Source: CAMTUW01 sp947085035
GTDB lineage: Bacteria; Actinomycetota; Coriobacteriia; Anaerosomatales; PHET01
NCBI GenBank assembly: GCA_947085035.1
Contig: CAMTUW010000029.1
Span: forward strand, 12,193-76,192
DNA length: 64,000 bases
Reading direction: 5' to 3'
Under the pieces are notes generated by a model that did no database searches, was not told the origin of the DNA, and saw only the letters and a program-made list of their open reading frames with translations. Shown in pieces: positions 33,422 to 41,404 of this stretch; positions within the stretch are counted from its first letter, which is position 1; each line of letters begins with the position of its first letter. The position numbers and the translations under genes were made by a program.

Positions 33422-34438
33422 GTGCGCATCTCGGTCATCGGTGCCGGCTCGTGGGGAACCGCGGTCAGCTGGCTTCTCGGCGGCAAAGGTCACGAAGTCT
33501 CACTGTGGGCTCGCGAGCCAGAGATCGCTGCTGGCGTGAACCTGGAGCATCGCAACCCGCTGTACCTGCCGGATGTCGCGCTTCCGCTCACGGTCAGTGC
33601 CACTGACTCGGTTCAGACGGCGCTGAGTGGCGCCGAGGCGGTCGTGATGGTCACGCCAAGCATGGGTGTGCGCCAGACCGCGCTTGCGATGAAGCCGCAT
33701 CTCGCCTCGGATACGCCGGTCGTGATTCTCAGCAAGGGTGTCGAGCAGGACACTCTTCTGCTCATGACCGAGGTGCTCGCCGACGTCTTCGGCGGCAAGG
33801 ATCGTATCGCCGGCCTCTCCGGCCCGAACCACGCCGAGGAGGTCAGCAAGGGTGTGCCGTCGGCCACCGTCGTGGCCGCATACGAACCGGCCGTGGCCGA
33901 GTTGTTCCAAGACATCTTCATGGCGCCGTTCTTTCGCGTATATACGAACACCGATGTCGTGGGCGTCGAGCTTTGCGGCGCGAGCAAGAACGTCATCGCC
34001 ATTTCCGCCGGCATGTGTGACGGCTTGGGCTACGGAGACAACACCAAGGCTACTCTCATGACGCGTGGTCTGGCCGAGATGAGCCGCTTGGGCAGTGCTC
34101 TGGGAGCCAACCCCCTGACCTACATGGGACTCGCCGGCATGGGAGACCTCATCGTGACCTGTACGAGCCGTCATTCTCGCAACAGAGGAATCGGCGAGTT
34201 CATCGCAACCGGCGGGACGATGGATGAGTTCTACGCCAAGACACAGATGGTCGCCGAAGGTGCCGTAGCGTGCCTGTCGCTTTCCGCGCTGGGTGAGCGC
34301 GAGGGCGTCGAGCTGCCGCTCACCAATATGGTCAAGCGAGTTCTTTACGAGGGACTCGATCCTCGCGAAGCCGGCTCGTACCTGATGGGACGGGAAGCGA
34401 AGGACGAACTGCACGGTATCGGGCTCGTTGTCGACTAA
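33422..34438 (+). CDS. gpsA: Glycerol-3-phosphate dehydrogenase [NAD(P)+]
   Basis: 338 residues, makes sn-glycerol 3-phosphate for phospholipids. N-terminal VIGAGSWGTAVSWLL, the SGPNHAEEVSKGVPSATVVA block, CGASKNVIAISAGM with the catalytic lysine, and GDLIVTCTSRHSRNRGIGE are seen. GTG at 33422 abuts plsY. The pair der-plsY-gpsA is a common order in Gram-positive bacteria. Confidence 0.96.
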   Translation: MRISVIGAGSWGTAVSWLLGGKGHEVSLWAREPEIAAGVNLEHRNPLYLPDVALPLTVSATDSVQTALSGAEAVVMVTPSMGVRQTALAMKPHLASDTPVVILSKGVEQDTLLLMTEVLADVFGGKDRIAGLSGPNHAEEVSKGVPSATVVAAYEPAVAELFQDIFMAPFFRVYTNTDVVGVELCGASKNVIAISAGMCDGLGYGDNTKATLMTRGLAEMSRLGSALGANPLTYMGLAGMGDLIVTCTSRHSRNRGIGEFIATGGTMDEFYAKTQMVAEGAVACLSLSALGEREGVELPLTNMVKRVLYEGLDPREAGSYLMGREAKDELHGIGLVVD

Positions 34439-34466
34439 GGCAGATATCAGAGGGCGGGGGCGTGTT

Positions 34467-35141
34467 GTGAGCGAGCGTATTCTGATGGCACCGTCGATAC
34501 TCTCGGCGGACTTCACTCGACTCGGAGAGGCTGTGGCCGCGGTCGAATCAGCCGGAGCTGACTTCATCCACATCGACGTGATGGACGGCCACTTCGTACC
34601 GAATGTCACGATCGGTCCGCCGATCATCAAGGCGCTCAAGCGGGTCACCGGCGTTCCGCTGGATGTTCACCTGATGATCGACAACGCCGACGAGACACTG
34701 GATTGGTACCTCGACGCCGGTGCCGACGCAGTCACCGTCCACGTCGAGGCCTGCATTCACCTGCACCGCGTCATAGCCCAGATCCGTGAGGCGGGCGCCT
34801 CTCCGGGGGTCACCCTCAATCCCGGCACGCCCATCGCAAGTCTGCGAGAGGTCCTGGGCGACGTGGACATGGTGCTCGTCATGAGCGTGAACCCCGGATT
34901 CGGTGGCCAGTCGTTCATCGAGCGCAGCGTGGCCCGGGTCGCCGAACTCTCAGCGCTGTGCGCGACTGAGGGGGTAGCGCCGCTCATTCAGGTGGATGGT
35001 GGCATCACCGCCGATACCGCACCCCGCATCGCCGCTGCCGGTGCACGCTGTCTCGTCGCCGGAAACGCCGTCTTTTGCACAGACGATCCGGGGGCTGCGA
35101 TGAACCACGTGCGCGAGGCTGCGTACGCTGCGCTCAGGTGA
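34467..35141 (+). CDS. rpe: Ribulose-phosphate 3-epimerase
   Basis: 224 residues, TIM barrel of the pentose phosphate pathway. Seen: APSILSADFTRLGEA, HIDVMDGHFVPNVTIGPP with metal-binding H and D, LDVHLMIDN, MSVNPGFGGQSFI and VDGGI. GTG at 34467 is preceded by GAGGGCGGGGG; the frame is open a little further back but without homology. A 120-base gap follows before ribD, with the FMN riboswitch. Confidence 0.95.
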   Translation: MSERILMAPSILSADFTRLGEAVAAVESAGADFIHIDVMDGHFVPNVTIGPPIIKALKRVTGVPLDVHLMIDNADETLDWYLDAGADAVTVHVEACIHLHRVIAQIREAGASPGVTLNPGTPIASLREVLGDVDMVLVMSVNPGFGGQSFIERSVARVAELSALCATEGVAPLIQVDGGITADTAPRIAAAGARCLVAGNAVFCTDDPGAAMNHVREAAYAALR

Positions 35142-35204
35142 GCGGACGAGCGTGACGTGATTCCTGATACCGCGTACTTGGTGTCGCGAGTACTCATTTC
35201 CTGC

Positions 35205-35210
35205 TAGAAT
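35205..35210 (+). promoter_or_regulatory. Candidate -10 element (TAGAAT) for the rib operon
   Basis: TAGAAT lies 12 bases before the start of the FMN riboswitch, the right distance for transcription to begin at the aptamer. No good -35 is visible; TTGGTG at 35178-35183 has a 21-base spacer. Context, rather than sequence, supports this call. Confidence 0.4.
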
Positions 35211-35221
35211 CCAGCTTGCTT

Positions 35222-35337
35222 TCTTCAGGGCGGGGTGAGATTCCCCACCGGCGGTATACAGCCCGCGAACCCCGAGAGGGGCCGATCCGGTGTGATTCCG
35301 GAGCCGACGGTCATAGTCCGGATGGGAGAAGGAAGGT
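35222..35337 (+). ncRNA. FMN riboswitch (RFN element)
   Basis: The conserved RFN blocks appear in order: AGGGCGGGGTGAGATTCCCC, ACCGGCGGTA, AGCCCGCGA, GATCCGGTGTGATTCCGGA, GCCGACGGTCATAGTCCGGA, then TGGGAGAAGGA. It binds flavin mononucleotide and turns the rib operon down. The aptamer ends about ten bases before the ribD GTG with no terminator hairpin between, so control is probably at translation initiation through the AGAAGGAAGG region. Confidence 0.95.
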
Positions 35338-35346
35338 CGACAAGGC

Positions 35347-36489
35347 GTGATTCTGTTCCCCCACGTCACAAGCGGGGTCAACGACCCTCATCTCGCTCAC
35401 GCGATTCAGCTCGCGGTCACCGCCCGTGGTGCCACCGCGCCCAATCCGCTGGTTGGTGCCGTGGTAGTGCGCGAGGGTGTGGTTGTGGGCCGCGGCTTTC
35501 ACGCTCGCGCTGGCGACCCTCACGCTGAGCGCATCGCGTTGTCCGAGGCCGACGAGCAAGCTGTTGGTGCCGACCTGTACGTCACACTTGAGCCCTGCTC
35601 GCATCACGGCAAGACGCCGCCTTGTACCCAAGCCATCATCGATGCTGGTATCACGCGCGTCGTTGTTGGGATGCCCGACCCCGATCCGGTTGCCGCAGGC
35701 GGTGCGGTGCTGCTGAGGGAAGCCGGTGTGCGTGTCGACTTCGCCGTGGACCCGGCGCCGTTCGCAAGGATCAACGCAGGCTGGCTGAAGCGCCTGGAGA
35801 CCGGACGGCCGCACGTCACTGTCAAGGTCGCGTTGTCGCTTGACGGTCATCCTGCGCTCGACGCGGGCAGACGCTCCGCCATCAGCGGACCAGCGGGTGC
35901 CCAGGTGACGCGTGCTCTTCGCGAGTCCGTGCAGGCCGTGATGGTGGGCACATCCACAGTGATCATCGATGATCCGGCTCTCACTGTCCGCGATGCTGAT
36001 GGCCGACTCTCGCCCCGACAACCGCTCCGCGTCGTTCTGGCACGTGAGACGGTTCCGCCGCGAGAGGCCAGGGTCTTCACCGACGGCCTCGCCGATACAC
36101 TCCTCATCGCTCCATCGGACAAGGTCGACTCGCTCCGAATCACCCATGGACCGGGTGTGGAAGTCGCGAGCAATCCGGACGGCTCTTCGATCAAGGGCGC
36201 ACTCGGACTGCTGGCTGATCGCGGGATCAATGACGTTCTTATCGAGGCCGGCCCCACCCTTCTCGCCAGTTTATGGGCTGAGGGCCTGATCGATCGATTG
36301 GTGGTTGTCACGGCAGGAGGTATGGCCGGACCCGATGCGCCTGTGCTCTACGCTGGGAAGCCGGACAGGGACGAAGATGCACTGAGGCCGGTCTTTGTAC
36401 CGGTCGAGTCAGGTATCGTGGACGATGTGGCTGTGTGCGCGTGGGAGCCGCAGGCTCATGACGTTGATTCGGAAGGGAAGACTGGCTGA
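35347..36489 (+). CDS. ribD: Bifunctional riboflavin deaminase/reductase
   Basis: 380 residues. N-terminal zinc deaminase domain: GDPHAERIALSEAD and EPCSHHGKTPPCTQAI supply the zinc ligands. C-terminal reductase domain: VTVKVALSLDGHPAL, DDPALTVRDADGRLSPRQPL, and GINDVLIEAGPTLLASLW. Catalyses the second and third steps of riboflavin synthesis. GTG at 35347, directly behind the FMN riboswitch. One base overlaps ribE. Confidence 0.96.
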   Translation: MILFPHVTSGVNDPHLAHAIQLAVTARGATAPNPLVGAVVVREGVVVGRGFHARAGDPHAERIALSEADEQAVGADLYVTLEPCSHHGKTPPCTQAIIDAGITRVVVGMPDPDPVAAGGAVLLREAGVRVDFAVDPAPFARINAGWLKRLETGRPHVTVKVALSLDGHPALDAGRRSAISGPAGAQVTRALRESVQAVMVGTSTVIIDDPALTVRDADGRLSPRQPLRVVLARETVPPREARVFTDGLADTLLIAPSDKVDSLRITHGPGVEVASNPDGSSIKGALGLLADRGINDVLIEAGPTLLASLWAEGLIDRLVVVTAGGMAGPDAPVLYAGKPDRDEDALRPVFVPVESGIVDDVAVCAWEPQAHDVDSEGKTG

Positions 36490-37154
36490 TGTTCACCGGA
36501 CTAGTGGAGACCCAAGGCATCATCGCGCGCGTTGACCGCGTCGCGGGAGGTGCTCAGATCGAGGTGTACGCCCCGGAGTTCGGGCGTGACATGACCATTG
36601 GTGACTCGATCGCTGTCGATGGAGTGTGTTTGACGGTTGCCAAGTTCATCCGTGGTGCCTTCATGGCCGACGTGAGCGAGGAGACGCTTCGCAAGACGAC
36701 GCTTTCGAATCTCGCTGAGGCACACAAGGTCAACCTCGAGCGTGCGCTCAGGCTCTCTGACAGGCTGGGAGGCCACCTCGTCACCGGTCATGTCGATGGT
36801 GTCGGACGCCTGTTGTTGCGCCACGCATCCGGCAACAGCACCATCTACCAGTTCCAGGTCCCTCCGGTGCTGCTCGAGTACGTTGTTCCCAAGGGATCGA
36901 TCGCCATCGACGGCATCTCGCTCACGGTCGCTCAGATCAAGGGTGAGTCGATCGCTGCCGCGGTTGTTCCCCACACCGAGCAGGTGACGACCCTGAAGGA
37001 CAAAGCCATCGGCTCTGCTGTGAACATCGAGGTCGACATGCTCTCCAAATACGTGAAGCGTTTCGTCGAGGTCTACGCGCACCAGCCCGGCGGTGGATCC
37101 GTCGCGAAACGGGGACTCGGCGACATGCTGCGCGAATTCGCCGACGGTTCGTGA
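36489..37154 (+). CDS. ribE: Riboflavin synthase alpha chain
   Basis: 221 residues, two lumazine-binding barrel repeats. MFTGLVETQG is the classic N-terminus; DGVCLTVAK in the first repeat and IDGISLTVAQ in the second are the paired substrate sites, with GHLVTGHVDG between. Dismutates two 6,7-dimethyl-8-ribityllumazine molecules to riboflavin. ATG at 36489 shares one base with the ribD stop. Confidence 0.97.
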   Translation: MFTGLVETQGIIARVDRVAGGAQIEVYAPEFGRDMTIGDSIAVDGVCLTVAKFIRGAFMADVSEETLRKTTLSNLAEAHKVNLERALRLSDRLGGHLVTGHVDGVGRLLLRHASGNSTIYQFQVPPVLLEYVVPKGSIAIDGISLTVAQIKGESIAAAVVPHTEQVTTLKDKAIGSAVNIEVDMLSKYVKRFVEVYAHQPGGGSVAKRGLGDMLREFADGS

Positions 37155-37155
37155 C

Positions 37156-38430
37156 GTGAGCTACTCGCCAGCGACAATCGAAGACGGCTCGCCTTTCATC
37201 GCCATCGAAGAGGCGCTCCTGCGGATAGCGCGCGGCGAGATGCTCATCGTGGTCGATGACGAGGACCGCGAGAACGAGGGCGACCTCGTCATGGCTGCCG
37301 AGAAGGCTACTCCGCAGGCCATCAACTTCATGATCACGCATGCACGTGGACTCGTCTGCCTCCCGCTTACGGGCGCGAGGCTTGACGAGTTGCAGATTCC
37401 TCCGATGACTGAAGTCAACACCTCGGAACAGGGCACCGCGTTTCATGTCTCGATCGGCGCGAAAGGCCGCATCACCACCGGGATCTCACCGGCCGATCGA
37501 TGCGCGACGGTTCTCGCTGCCATCGATCCCGCTGTCAGGTCCGAGGATCTCTCAATGCCGGGCCACGTCTTTCCTCTGCGCGCCCGTCCGGGAGGCGTAC
37601 TTGAGCGCGCCGGGCACACCGAAGCCGCCGTGGACCTTGCTCGGCTCGCGGGACTCACTCCCGCCGGTGTGATCTGCGAGATCATCAACTCGGACGGCAC
37701 GATGGCTCGACGACCTCAACTCGAGGAGTTCGCACGCACGCACGCCCTCGCCATGGTGACTGTCGCCGATCTCATCCGGTATCGACGTGGGACCGAGCGA
37801 CTCGTTGAGCGTATCGCTCAGGTGGCGCTGCCCACGCGCCACGGGGAGTTTCGGGGATACGGCTACCAGTGTCTCGTCGATGGACGCACGCACATGGCGC
37901 TCGTCCTCGGCGATGTCTCGGACACCGAAGGCGTGTTGGTACGCGTCCATTCCGAGTGTCTGACCGGTGACGTGTTCCACTCACTTCGATGTGACTGCGG
38001 GAGCCAACTCGAAGAGTCGATGCGGCGGGTCCAGGAAGAGGGCAGGGGGGTCGTTCTCTACATGGTCGGACACGAGGGGCGCGGTATCGGGCTCGCGGAC
38101 AAGTTGAGGGCCTACGAACTCCAGGAGCGCGGAGCGGATACCGTCCAAGCCAACGAAGCACTCGGATTCCCTGCTGACCTGCGCGACTACGGCATCGGTG
38201 CCCAGATACTCGTCGATCTCGGACTCCACTCGATCCGGTTGCTCACGAACAATCCTCGCAAGATCGTGGGGCTTGAGGCATACGGCCTCACCGTGTCCGA
38301 GCAGGTACCTCTCGAGGTTGAACCCTGCCCGGCGAACTACCGCTATCTGCGTACGAAGAAGGAGAAGTTGGAGCACACTCTGACGCTGTCGGAGGAGCCC
38401 CAGACACGAAAGGAGACCGAGGCATCATGA
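37156..38430 (+). CDS. ribBA: Bifunctional 3,4-DHBP synthase / GTP cyclohydrolase II
   Basis: 424 residues. The N-terminal RibB part has VVDDEDRENEGDLVMAAE and HTEAAVDLARLAG; the C-terminal RibA part has VRVHSECLTGDVFHSLRCDC (zinc cysteines), GHEGRGIGLADKLRAYELQ and LTNNPRKIVGL. Supplies both precursors of the lumazine ring. GTG at 37156, two bases after the ribE stop. Its stop overlaps ribH (ATGA). Confidence 0.97.
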   Translation: MSYSPATIEDGSPFIAIEEALLRIARGEMLIVVDDEDRENEGDLVMAAEKATPQAINFMITHARGLVCLPLTGARLDELQIPPMTEVNTSEQGTAFHVSIGAKGRITTGISPADRCATVLAAIDPAVRSEDLSMPGHVFPLRARPGGVLERAGHTEAAVDLARLAGLTPAGVICEIINSDGTMARRPQLEEFARTHALAMVTVADLIRYRRGTERLVERIAQVALPTRHGEFRGYGYQCLVDGRTHMALVLGDVSDTEGVLVRVHSECLTGDVFHSLRCDCGSQLEESMRRVQEEGRGVVLYMVGHEGRGIGLADKLRAYELQERGADTVQANEALGFPADLRDYGIGAQILVDLGLHSIRLLTNNPRKIVGLEAYGLTVSEQVPLEVEPCPANYRYLRTKKEKLEHTLTLSEEPQTRKETEAS

Positions 38431-38888
38431 CGGTTTTCGAGGGACACTTGATAGGTACTGGTCTGAAGTTCGGCATTGTCATCAGCAGGTTCAACGAGCT
38501 ATTGGGCTCACGGCTGCTCTCGGGGGCGAACGACGCTCTCGTGCGCCACGGTGTTGAGAGCGCCGACGTCGATGTCGCCTGGGTTCCGGGCGCGTTCGAG
38601 ATCCCACTGGTGGCGCGAAAGATGGCGCTCACGGGTCGCTATGACGCTGTGATCGCACTGGGCGTCATCATCAGAGGTGGTACCCCGCACTTCGAATACG
38701 TCGCCTCCGAGGTCAGCAAGGGAGTCGCGAAGGCGTCTCTCGACAGCGATCTGCCGGTGATATTCGGCATCATCACCGCAGATACGATCGAGCAGGCGGT
38801 CGAGCGGGCTGGCACGAAGGCCGGCAACAAGGGTTGGGAAGCGGCGATGGCCGCGATTGAGATGGCGACGCTCACGAAATCGCTCTGA
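38427..38888 (+). CDS. ribH: 6,7-dimethyl-8-ribityllumazine synthase
   Basis: 153 residues, usual length. ISRFNELLGSRLLSGA, VPGAFEIPLVARKMA and GVIIRGGTPHFEYV are family signatures; the H in TPHFEYV is the catalytic histidine. Condenses the RibA and RibB branch products. Last gene of the riboflavin operon, followed by a long hairpin. Confidence 0.97.
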   Translation: MTVFEGHLIGTGLKFGIVISRFNELLGSRLLSGANDALVRHGVESADVDVAWVPGAFEIPLVARKMALTGRYDAVIALGVIIRGGTPHFEYVASEVSKGVAKASLDSDLPVIFGIITADTIEQAVERAGTKAGNKGWEAAMAAIEMATLTKSL

Positions 38889-38905
38889 CCCGAAGTGCGC
38901 AAGAA

Positions 38906-38943
38906 GCGAGACCCCGGCGCCGCTTAGGCGTTCGGGGTCTCGC
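38906..38943 (+). terminator. Strong hairpin ending the riboflavin operon
   Basis: GCGAGACCCCG pairs perfectly with CGGGGTCTCGC, and the inner bases GCGCC/GGCGT extend the stem to about 16 pairs with a short GCTTA loop. It starts 17 bases after the ribH stop. The following bases GCGATTCTGG are not a T-tract, so it may act together with Rho or as a 3' stabiliser. Confidence 0.65.
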
Positions 38944-39190
38944 GCGATTCTGGGTCGGTTCCAGTGGGTCCTCGCCACCCTTGCGGCTGTCGACCGTGAA
39001 CCCGGGTCCCCCAGAGCCCTCGCCCGAGCTCGCGGGCGGGTGGACAGGATAGCCCGCAATGCCAGCGGATACAATCGGACATTCGTTCGATTTGACGAAA
39101 CCGCTATTTCGCGTAACAGACGGGCATATGACACCGATGAATGGGCGCTCGCCGTCGATGAATGGACTTGGCGAGTTCGATCAGAAGTGG

Positions 39191-39236
39191 TTGACACGGG
39201 ACGCGTCAGGCGTACAGTGTAATCATTACCTGTACG
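39191..39236 (+). promoter_or_regulatory. isc promoter with operator-like palindrome
   Basis: TTGACA at 39191-39196 is a perfect -35. Overlapping the -10 region lies a near-perfect palindrome at 39211-39236: CGTACAG-T-GTAAT, a central C, then ATTAC-CTGTACG, one base longer on the left. It precedes the Rrf2 regulator gene by 30 bases, where autorepression sites of IscR-like proteins lie. The -10 itself is uncertain (CAGTGT with an 18-base spacer or TGTAAT with 21). Confidence 0.65.
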
Positions 39237-39266
39237 GTAGGGATTGCCGCGAGGATCCGAGGCTGA

Positions 39267-39719
39267 ATGAGACTCACCGCAAAGAGCGAATACGGGCTTC
39301 TCGCCGTGATTGACCTTGCGCTGAGTTCAAGCAACGGGCCTATCAGCGCTCGAGAGGTCGCGCAGCGACGTGCGATTCCACCTCGCTTTCTCGAACAGCT
39401 CCTCGTCTCCTTGCGACGCGCCGGGATAGTACGTGCTGTTCGCGGCGCTCACGGCGGCTTCGCTTTGTCCCGTCCTGCCGACGAGATCACGGTTCTCGGG
39501 GTCGTTGAGGCCCTCGAAGGGCCGCTTACCACGAACATGTGCGACTCGGAGCGTGGTGAAGTCTGCGGCCAGGCGGGTGCTTGTGCGGCCGCGCCGGTCT
39601 GGGCACGCGCCACTGCCGCGTTGCGCGAAGTCTTCGAGTCGACCACCATCGCCGAGTTGGCCGGGCAGCAGTCCAAGCTTGACGCCTCCAGTGCCAGCTC
39701 GACTCTGACAGGGGAGTGA
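39267..39719 (+). CDS. iscR: Rrf2 family Fe-S regulator (IscR-like)
   Basis: 150 residues. Winged helix N-terminus MRLTAKSEYGLLAVIDLA, recognition helix region SAREVAQRRAIPPRFLEQL and GAHGGFALSRP. Three cysteines C92, C100 and C106 lie where IscR/NsrR bind an Fe-S cluster; spacing here is Cx7Cx5C rather than the Cx5Cx5C of E. coli IscR. It heads the iscS-iscU-mnmA operon, overlapping iscS by four bases, and has a palindrome in its promoter. Sensing of Fe-S status with autoregulation is inferred. CymR- or NsrR-like sensing is an alternative. Confidence 0.88.
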   Translation: MRLTAKSEYGLLAVIDLALSSSNGPISAREVAQRRAIPPRFLEQLLVSLRRAGIVRAVRGAHGGFALSRPADEITVLGVVEALEGPLTTNMCDSERGEVCGQAGACAAAPVWARATAALREVFESTTIAELAGQQSKLDASSASSTLTGE

Positions 39720-40906
39720 GCACCATGTATGACGGCTACTTCGACTACGCAGCCACCACGCCTGTCGACGAGCGTGTACTCGAGGTGATGATGCCGTTCT
39801 TCAGCGAGAGGTTCGGCAACGCCAACTCACTCTACGCCACCGGGCGTGACGCTTATCGGGGGCTGGAGGATGCCCGCGAGCGCGTGGCCTCTCTCATCGG
39901 CGCCACTACCCCGAACGAGATCGTCTTCACGGGATGCGGTACCGAGAGCGACAATGCCGCCTTGCTGGGCATCATGTCTCGTTACGCACCCGACGGCGGC
40001 GGCCACCTGATCGTGAGCTCTTACGAACACCATGCGGTCATCAAGCCCGCCGAGTGGCTCGCCAAGCATGGCCACGACGTGACGTACGTACCCCCTCGCA
40101 CGGATGGCTTCATTCATGCGGAGGATGTTCGCGCGGCGATGCGCCCCAACACCAGACTCGTTTCGGTGATGCATGCCAACAATGAGATCGGCACGGTCAA
40201 TGACATCGCAGCGATCGCCGCTGTCGCTCACGAGGGCGGCGCGCTGATGCACACCGACGCATGCCAGTCGCTTGGCAAGGTGCCGTTTGACGTGGATGCG
40301 CTGTCCGTCGATGCGGCATCGTTTTCGGCCCACAAGATCTACGGGCCAAAGGGTTTCGGCGCGCTGTATCTCAGACGAGGAACCCGCTTCGAGTCGCAGC
40401 TCAAAGGTGGCGGCCAGGAGTCGAAGAAGCGCTCCGGCACCCAGAACGTCGCCGGTGCGCAAGGCTTCGCGAAGGCGCTTGAGTTGATCGTCTCCGAGAT
40501 GCCCGCCGAGACGCAACGTCTGGCGATCCTGCGTGACCGGTTGATTCTCGGCGTGACCGCCCGCCTCGAGAACACGGAGCCCTCCGTATCAGGTGGCGAG
40601 CGACTTCCGGGTATCGCACCGCTGCTGATAAAGGGTGTCGAGGGCGAGTCGATGCTCCTGCAACTCGACAACCAGGGATTCTCGGTGTCGACTGGTTCTG
40701 CGTGTTCGTCCGGGTCTCTCGAGCCGAGCCACGTGCTACTCGCCATTGGCTGTCCTCCCGAAATCGCCCACGGGAGCCTGCGGTTGTCGCTTGGCCGTTT
40801 CACGACCGAGGCCGACGTCGACCGCTTCCTCGAGATCTTTCCTCCCATCGTGGAGCGCCTGCGCGCCATGTCACCCGTCTACACCCGCATGTTCGGCACC
40901 ACCTGA
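39716..40906 (+). CDS. iscS: Cysteine desulfurase (IscS/NifS)
   Basis: 396 residues, PLP enzyme releasing sulfur from cysteine as enzyme-bound persulfide. YFDYAATTPVDERVLEVM at the N-terminus, ESDNAALLGIM, HANNEIGTVNDI, DACQSLGKVP, SFSAHKIYGPKG with the PLP lysine, and STGSACSSGSLEPSHVLLA with the catalytic cysteine loop of group I desulfurases. GTG at 39716 gives the GTGA overlap; ATG at 39725 is possible. Serves IscU and MnmA, both encoded next. Confidence 0.96.
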   Translation: MSTMYDGYFDYAATTPVDERVLEVMMPFFSERFGNANSLYATGRDAYRGLEDARERVASLIGATTPNEIVFTGCGTESDNAALLGIMSRYAPDGGGHLIVSSYEHHAVIKPAEWLAKHGHDVTYVPPRTDGFIHAEDVRAAMRPNTRLVSVMHANNEIGTVNDIAAIAAVAHEGGALMHTDACQSLGKVPFDVDALSVDAASFSAHKIYGPKGFGALYLRRGTRFESQLKGGGQESKKRSGTQNVAGAQGFAKALELIVSEMPAETQRLAILRDRLILGVTARLENTEPSVSGGERLPGIAPLLIKGVEGESMLLQLDNQGFSVSTGSACSSGSLEPSHVLLAIGCPPEIAHGSLRLSLGRFTTEADVDRFLEIFPPIVERLRAMSPVYTRMFGTT

Positions 40907-40929
40907 TCCCCAGACCCCTAGGAGACACT

Positions 40930-41394
40930 GTGCTTTACAGCGACAAGGTGATGGAACACTTCAACAATCCGCGAAACGTGGGCGTCCTCGAAGACGCGGA
41001 TGGCGTCGGCGAGGTGGGCAACCCCGTCTGCGGCGACATGATGAAGATCACCATCAAGGTGGACGAGACCGACCACATCGACGACATCCGGTTCCAGACG
41101 CTCGGTTGCGGTGCTGCGATCGCCACTTCGTCGATCGTGACCGAGATGGCCAGAGGGATGACCCTTCAAGAAGCGGTAGACATCACCAAGCAGCAGGTCG
41201 CCGACGAGCTCGGCGGCCTACCGCCGGCGAAGATGCACTGCAGCGTTCTGGCCACCGACGGTCTCAAGGTCGCTGTCGACGACTTCTTGAAGAAGAGTGG
41301 TCGCGAGACCATCGCAGGCGAGGTCAAGAGCGCGGATCCCAATTTCGACCCGCATGCCGACGAGGATGATCACGATCACGACGAGGTCTGCTGA
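40930..41394 (+). CDS. iscU: Fe-S cluster scaffold protein IscU/NifU-like
   Basis: 154 residues. VMEHFNNPRNVGVLEDADG and the three cluster cysteines in GNPVCGDMMKI, LGCGAAIATSS and KMHCSVLATDG identify the scaffold. Beyond ~residue 135 there is an extra acidic, histidine-rich tail, DPHADEDDHDHDEVC, ending in cysteine, unusual for IscU and suggestive of metal binding. GTG at 40930 has AGGAGA at 40919-40924; longer readings overlap iscS. Works with IscS upstream. Confidence 0.94.
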   Translation: MLYSDKVMEHFNNPRNVGVLEDADGVGEVGNPVCGDMMKITIKVDETDHIDDIRFQTLGCGAAIATSSIVTEMARGMTLQEAVDITKQQVADELGGLPPAKMHCSVLATDGLKVAVDDFLKKSGRETIAGEVKSADPNFDPHADEDDHDHDEVC

Positions 41395-41404
41395 GGGTGG
41401 AGTG

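Larger units (their letters stand above)
38889..39266. other. 378-base gap between riboflavin and isc operons
   Basis: Besides the terminator at 38906-38943 and the promoter/operator at 39191-39236, about 250 bases (38944-39190) show no conserved element. Short open frames across it differ in composition from neighbouring genes and show no recognisable family. It reads as a plain spacer with the isc regulatory region at its end. Confidence 0.6.

Noticed and set aside
33500..34648. 382-codon minus-strand frame opposite gpsA and rpe
   Set aside because: Spans two unrelated plus-strand genes and has no domain features.
38857..39222. 121-residue plus-strand frame after ribH
   Set aside because: Runs through the terminator hairpin and the isc promoter; arginine-rich product typical of a chance frame.
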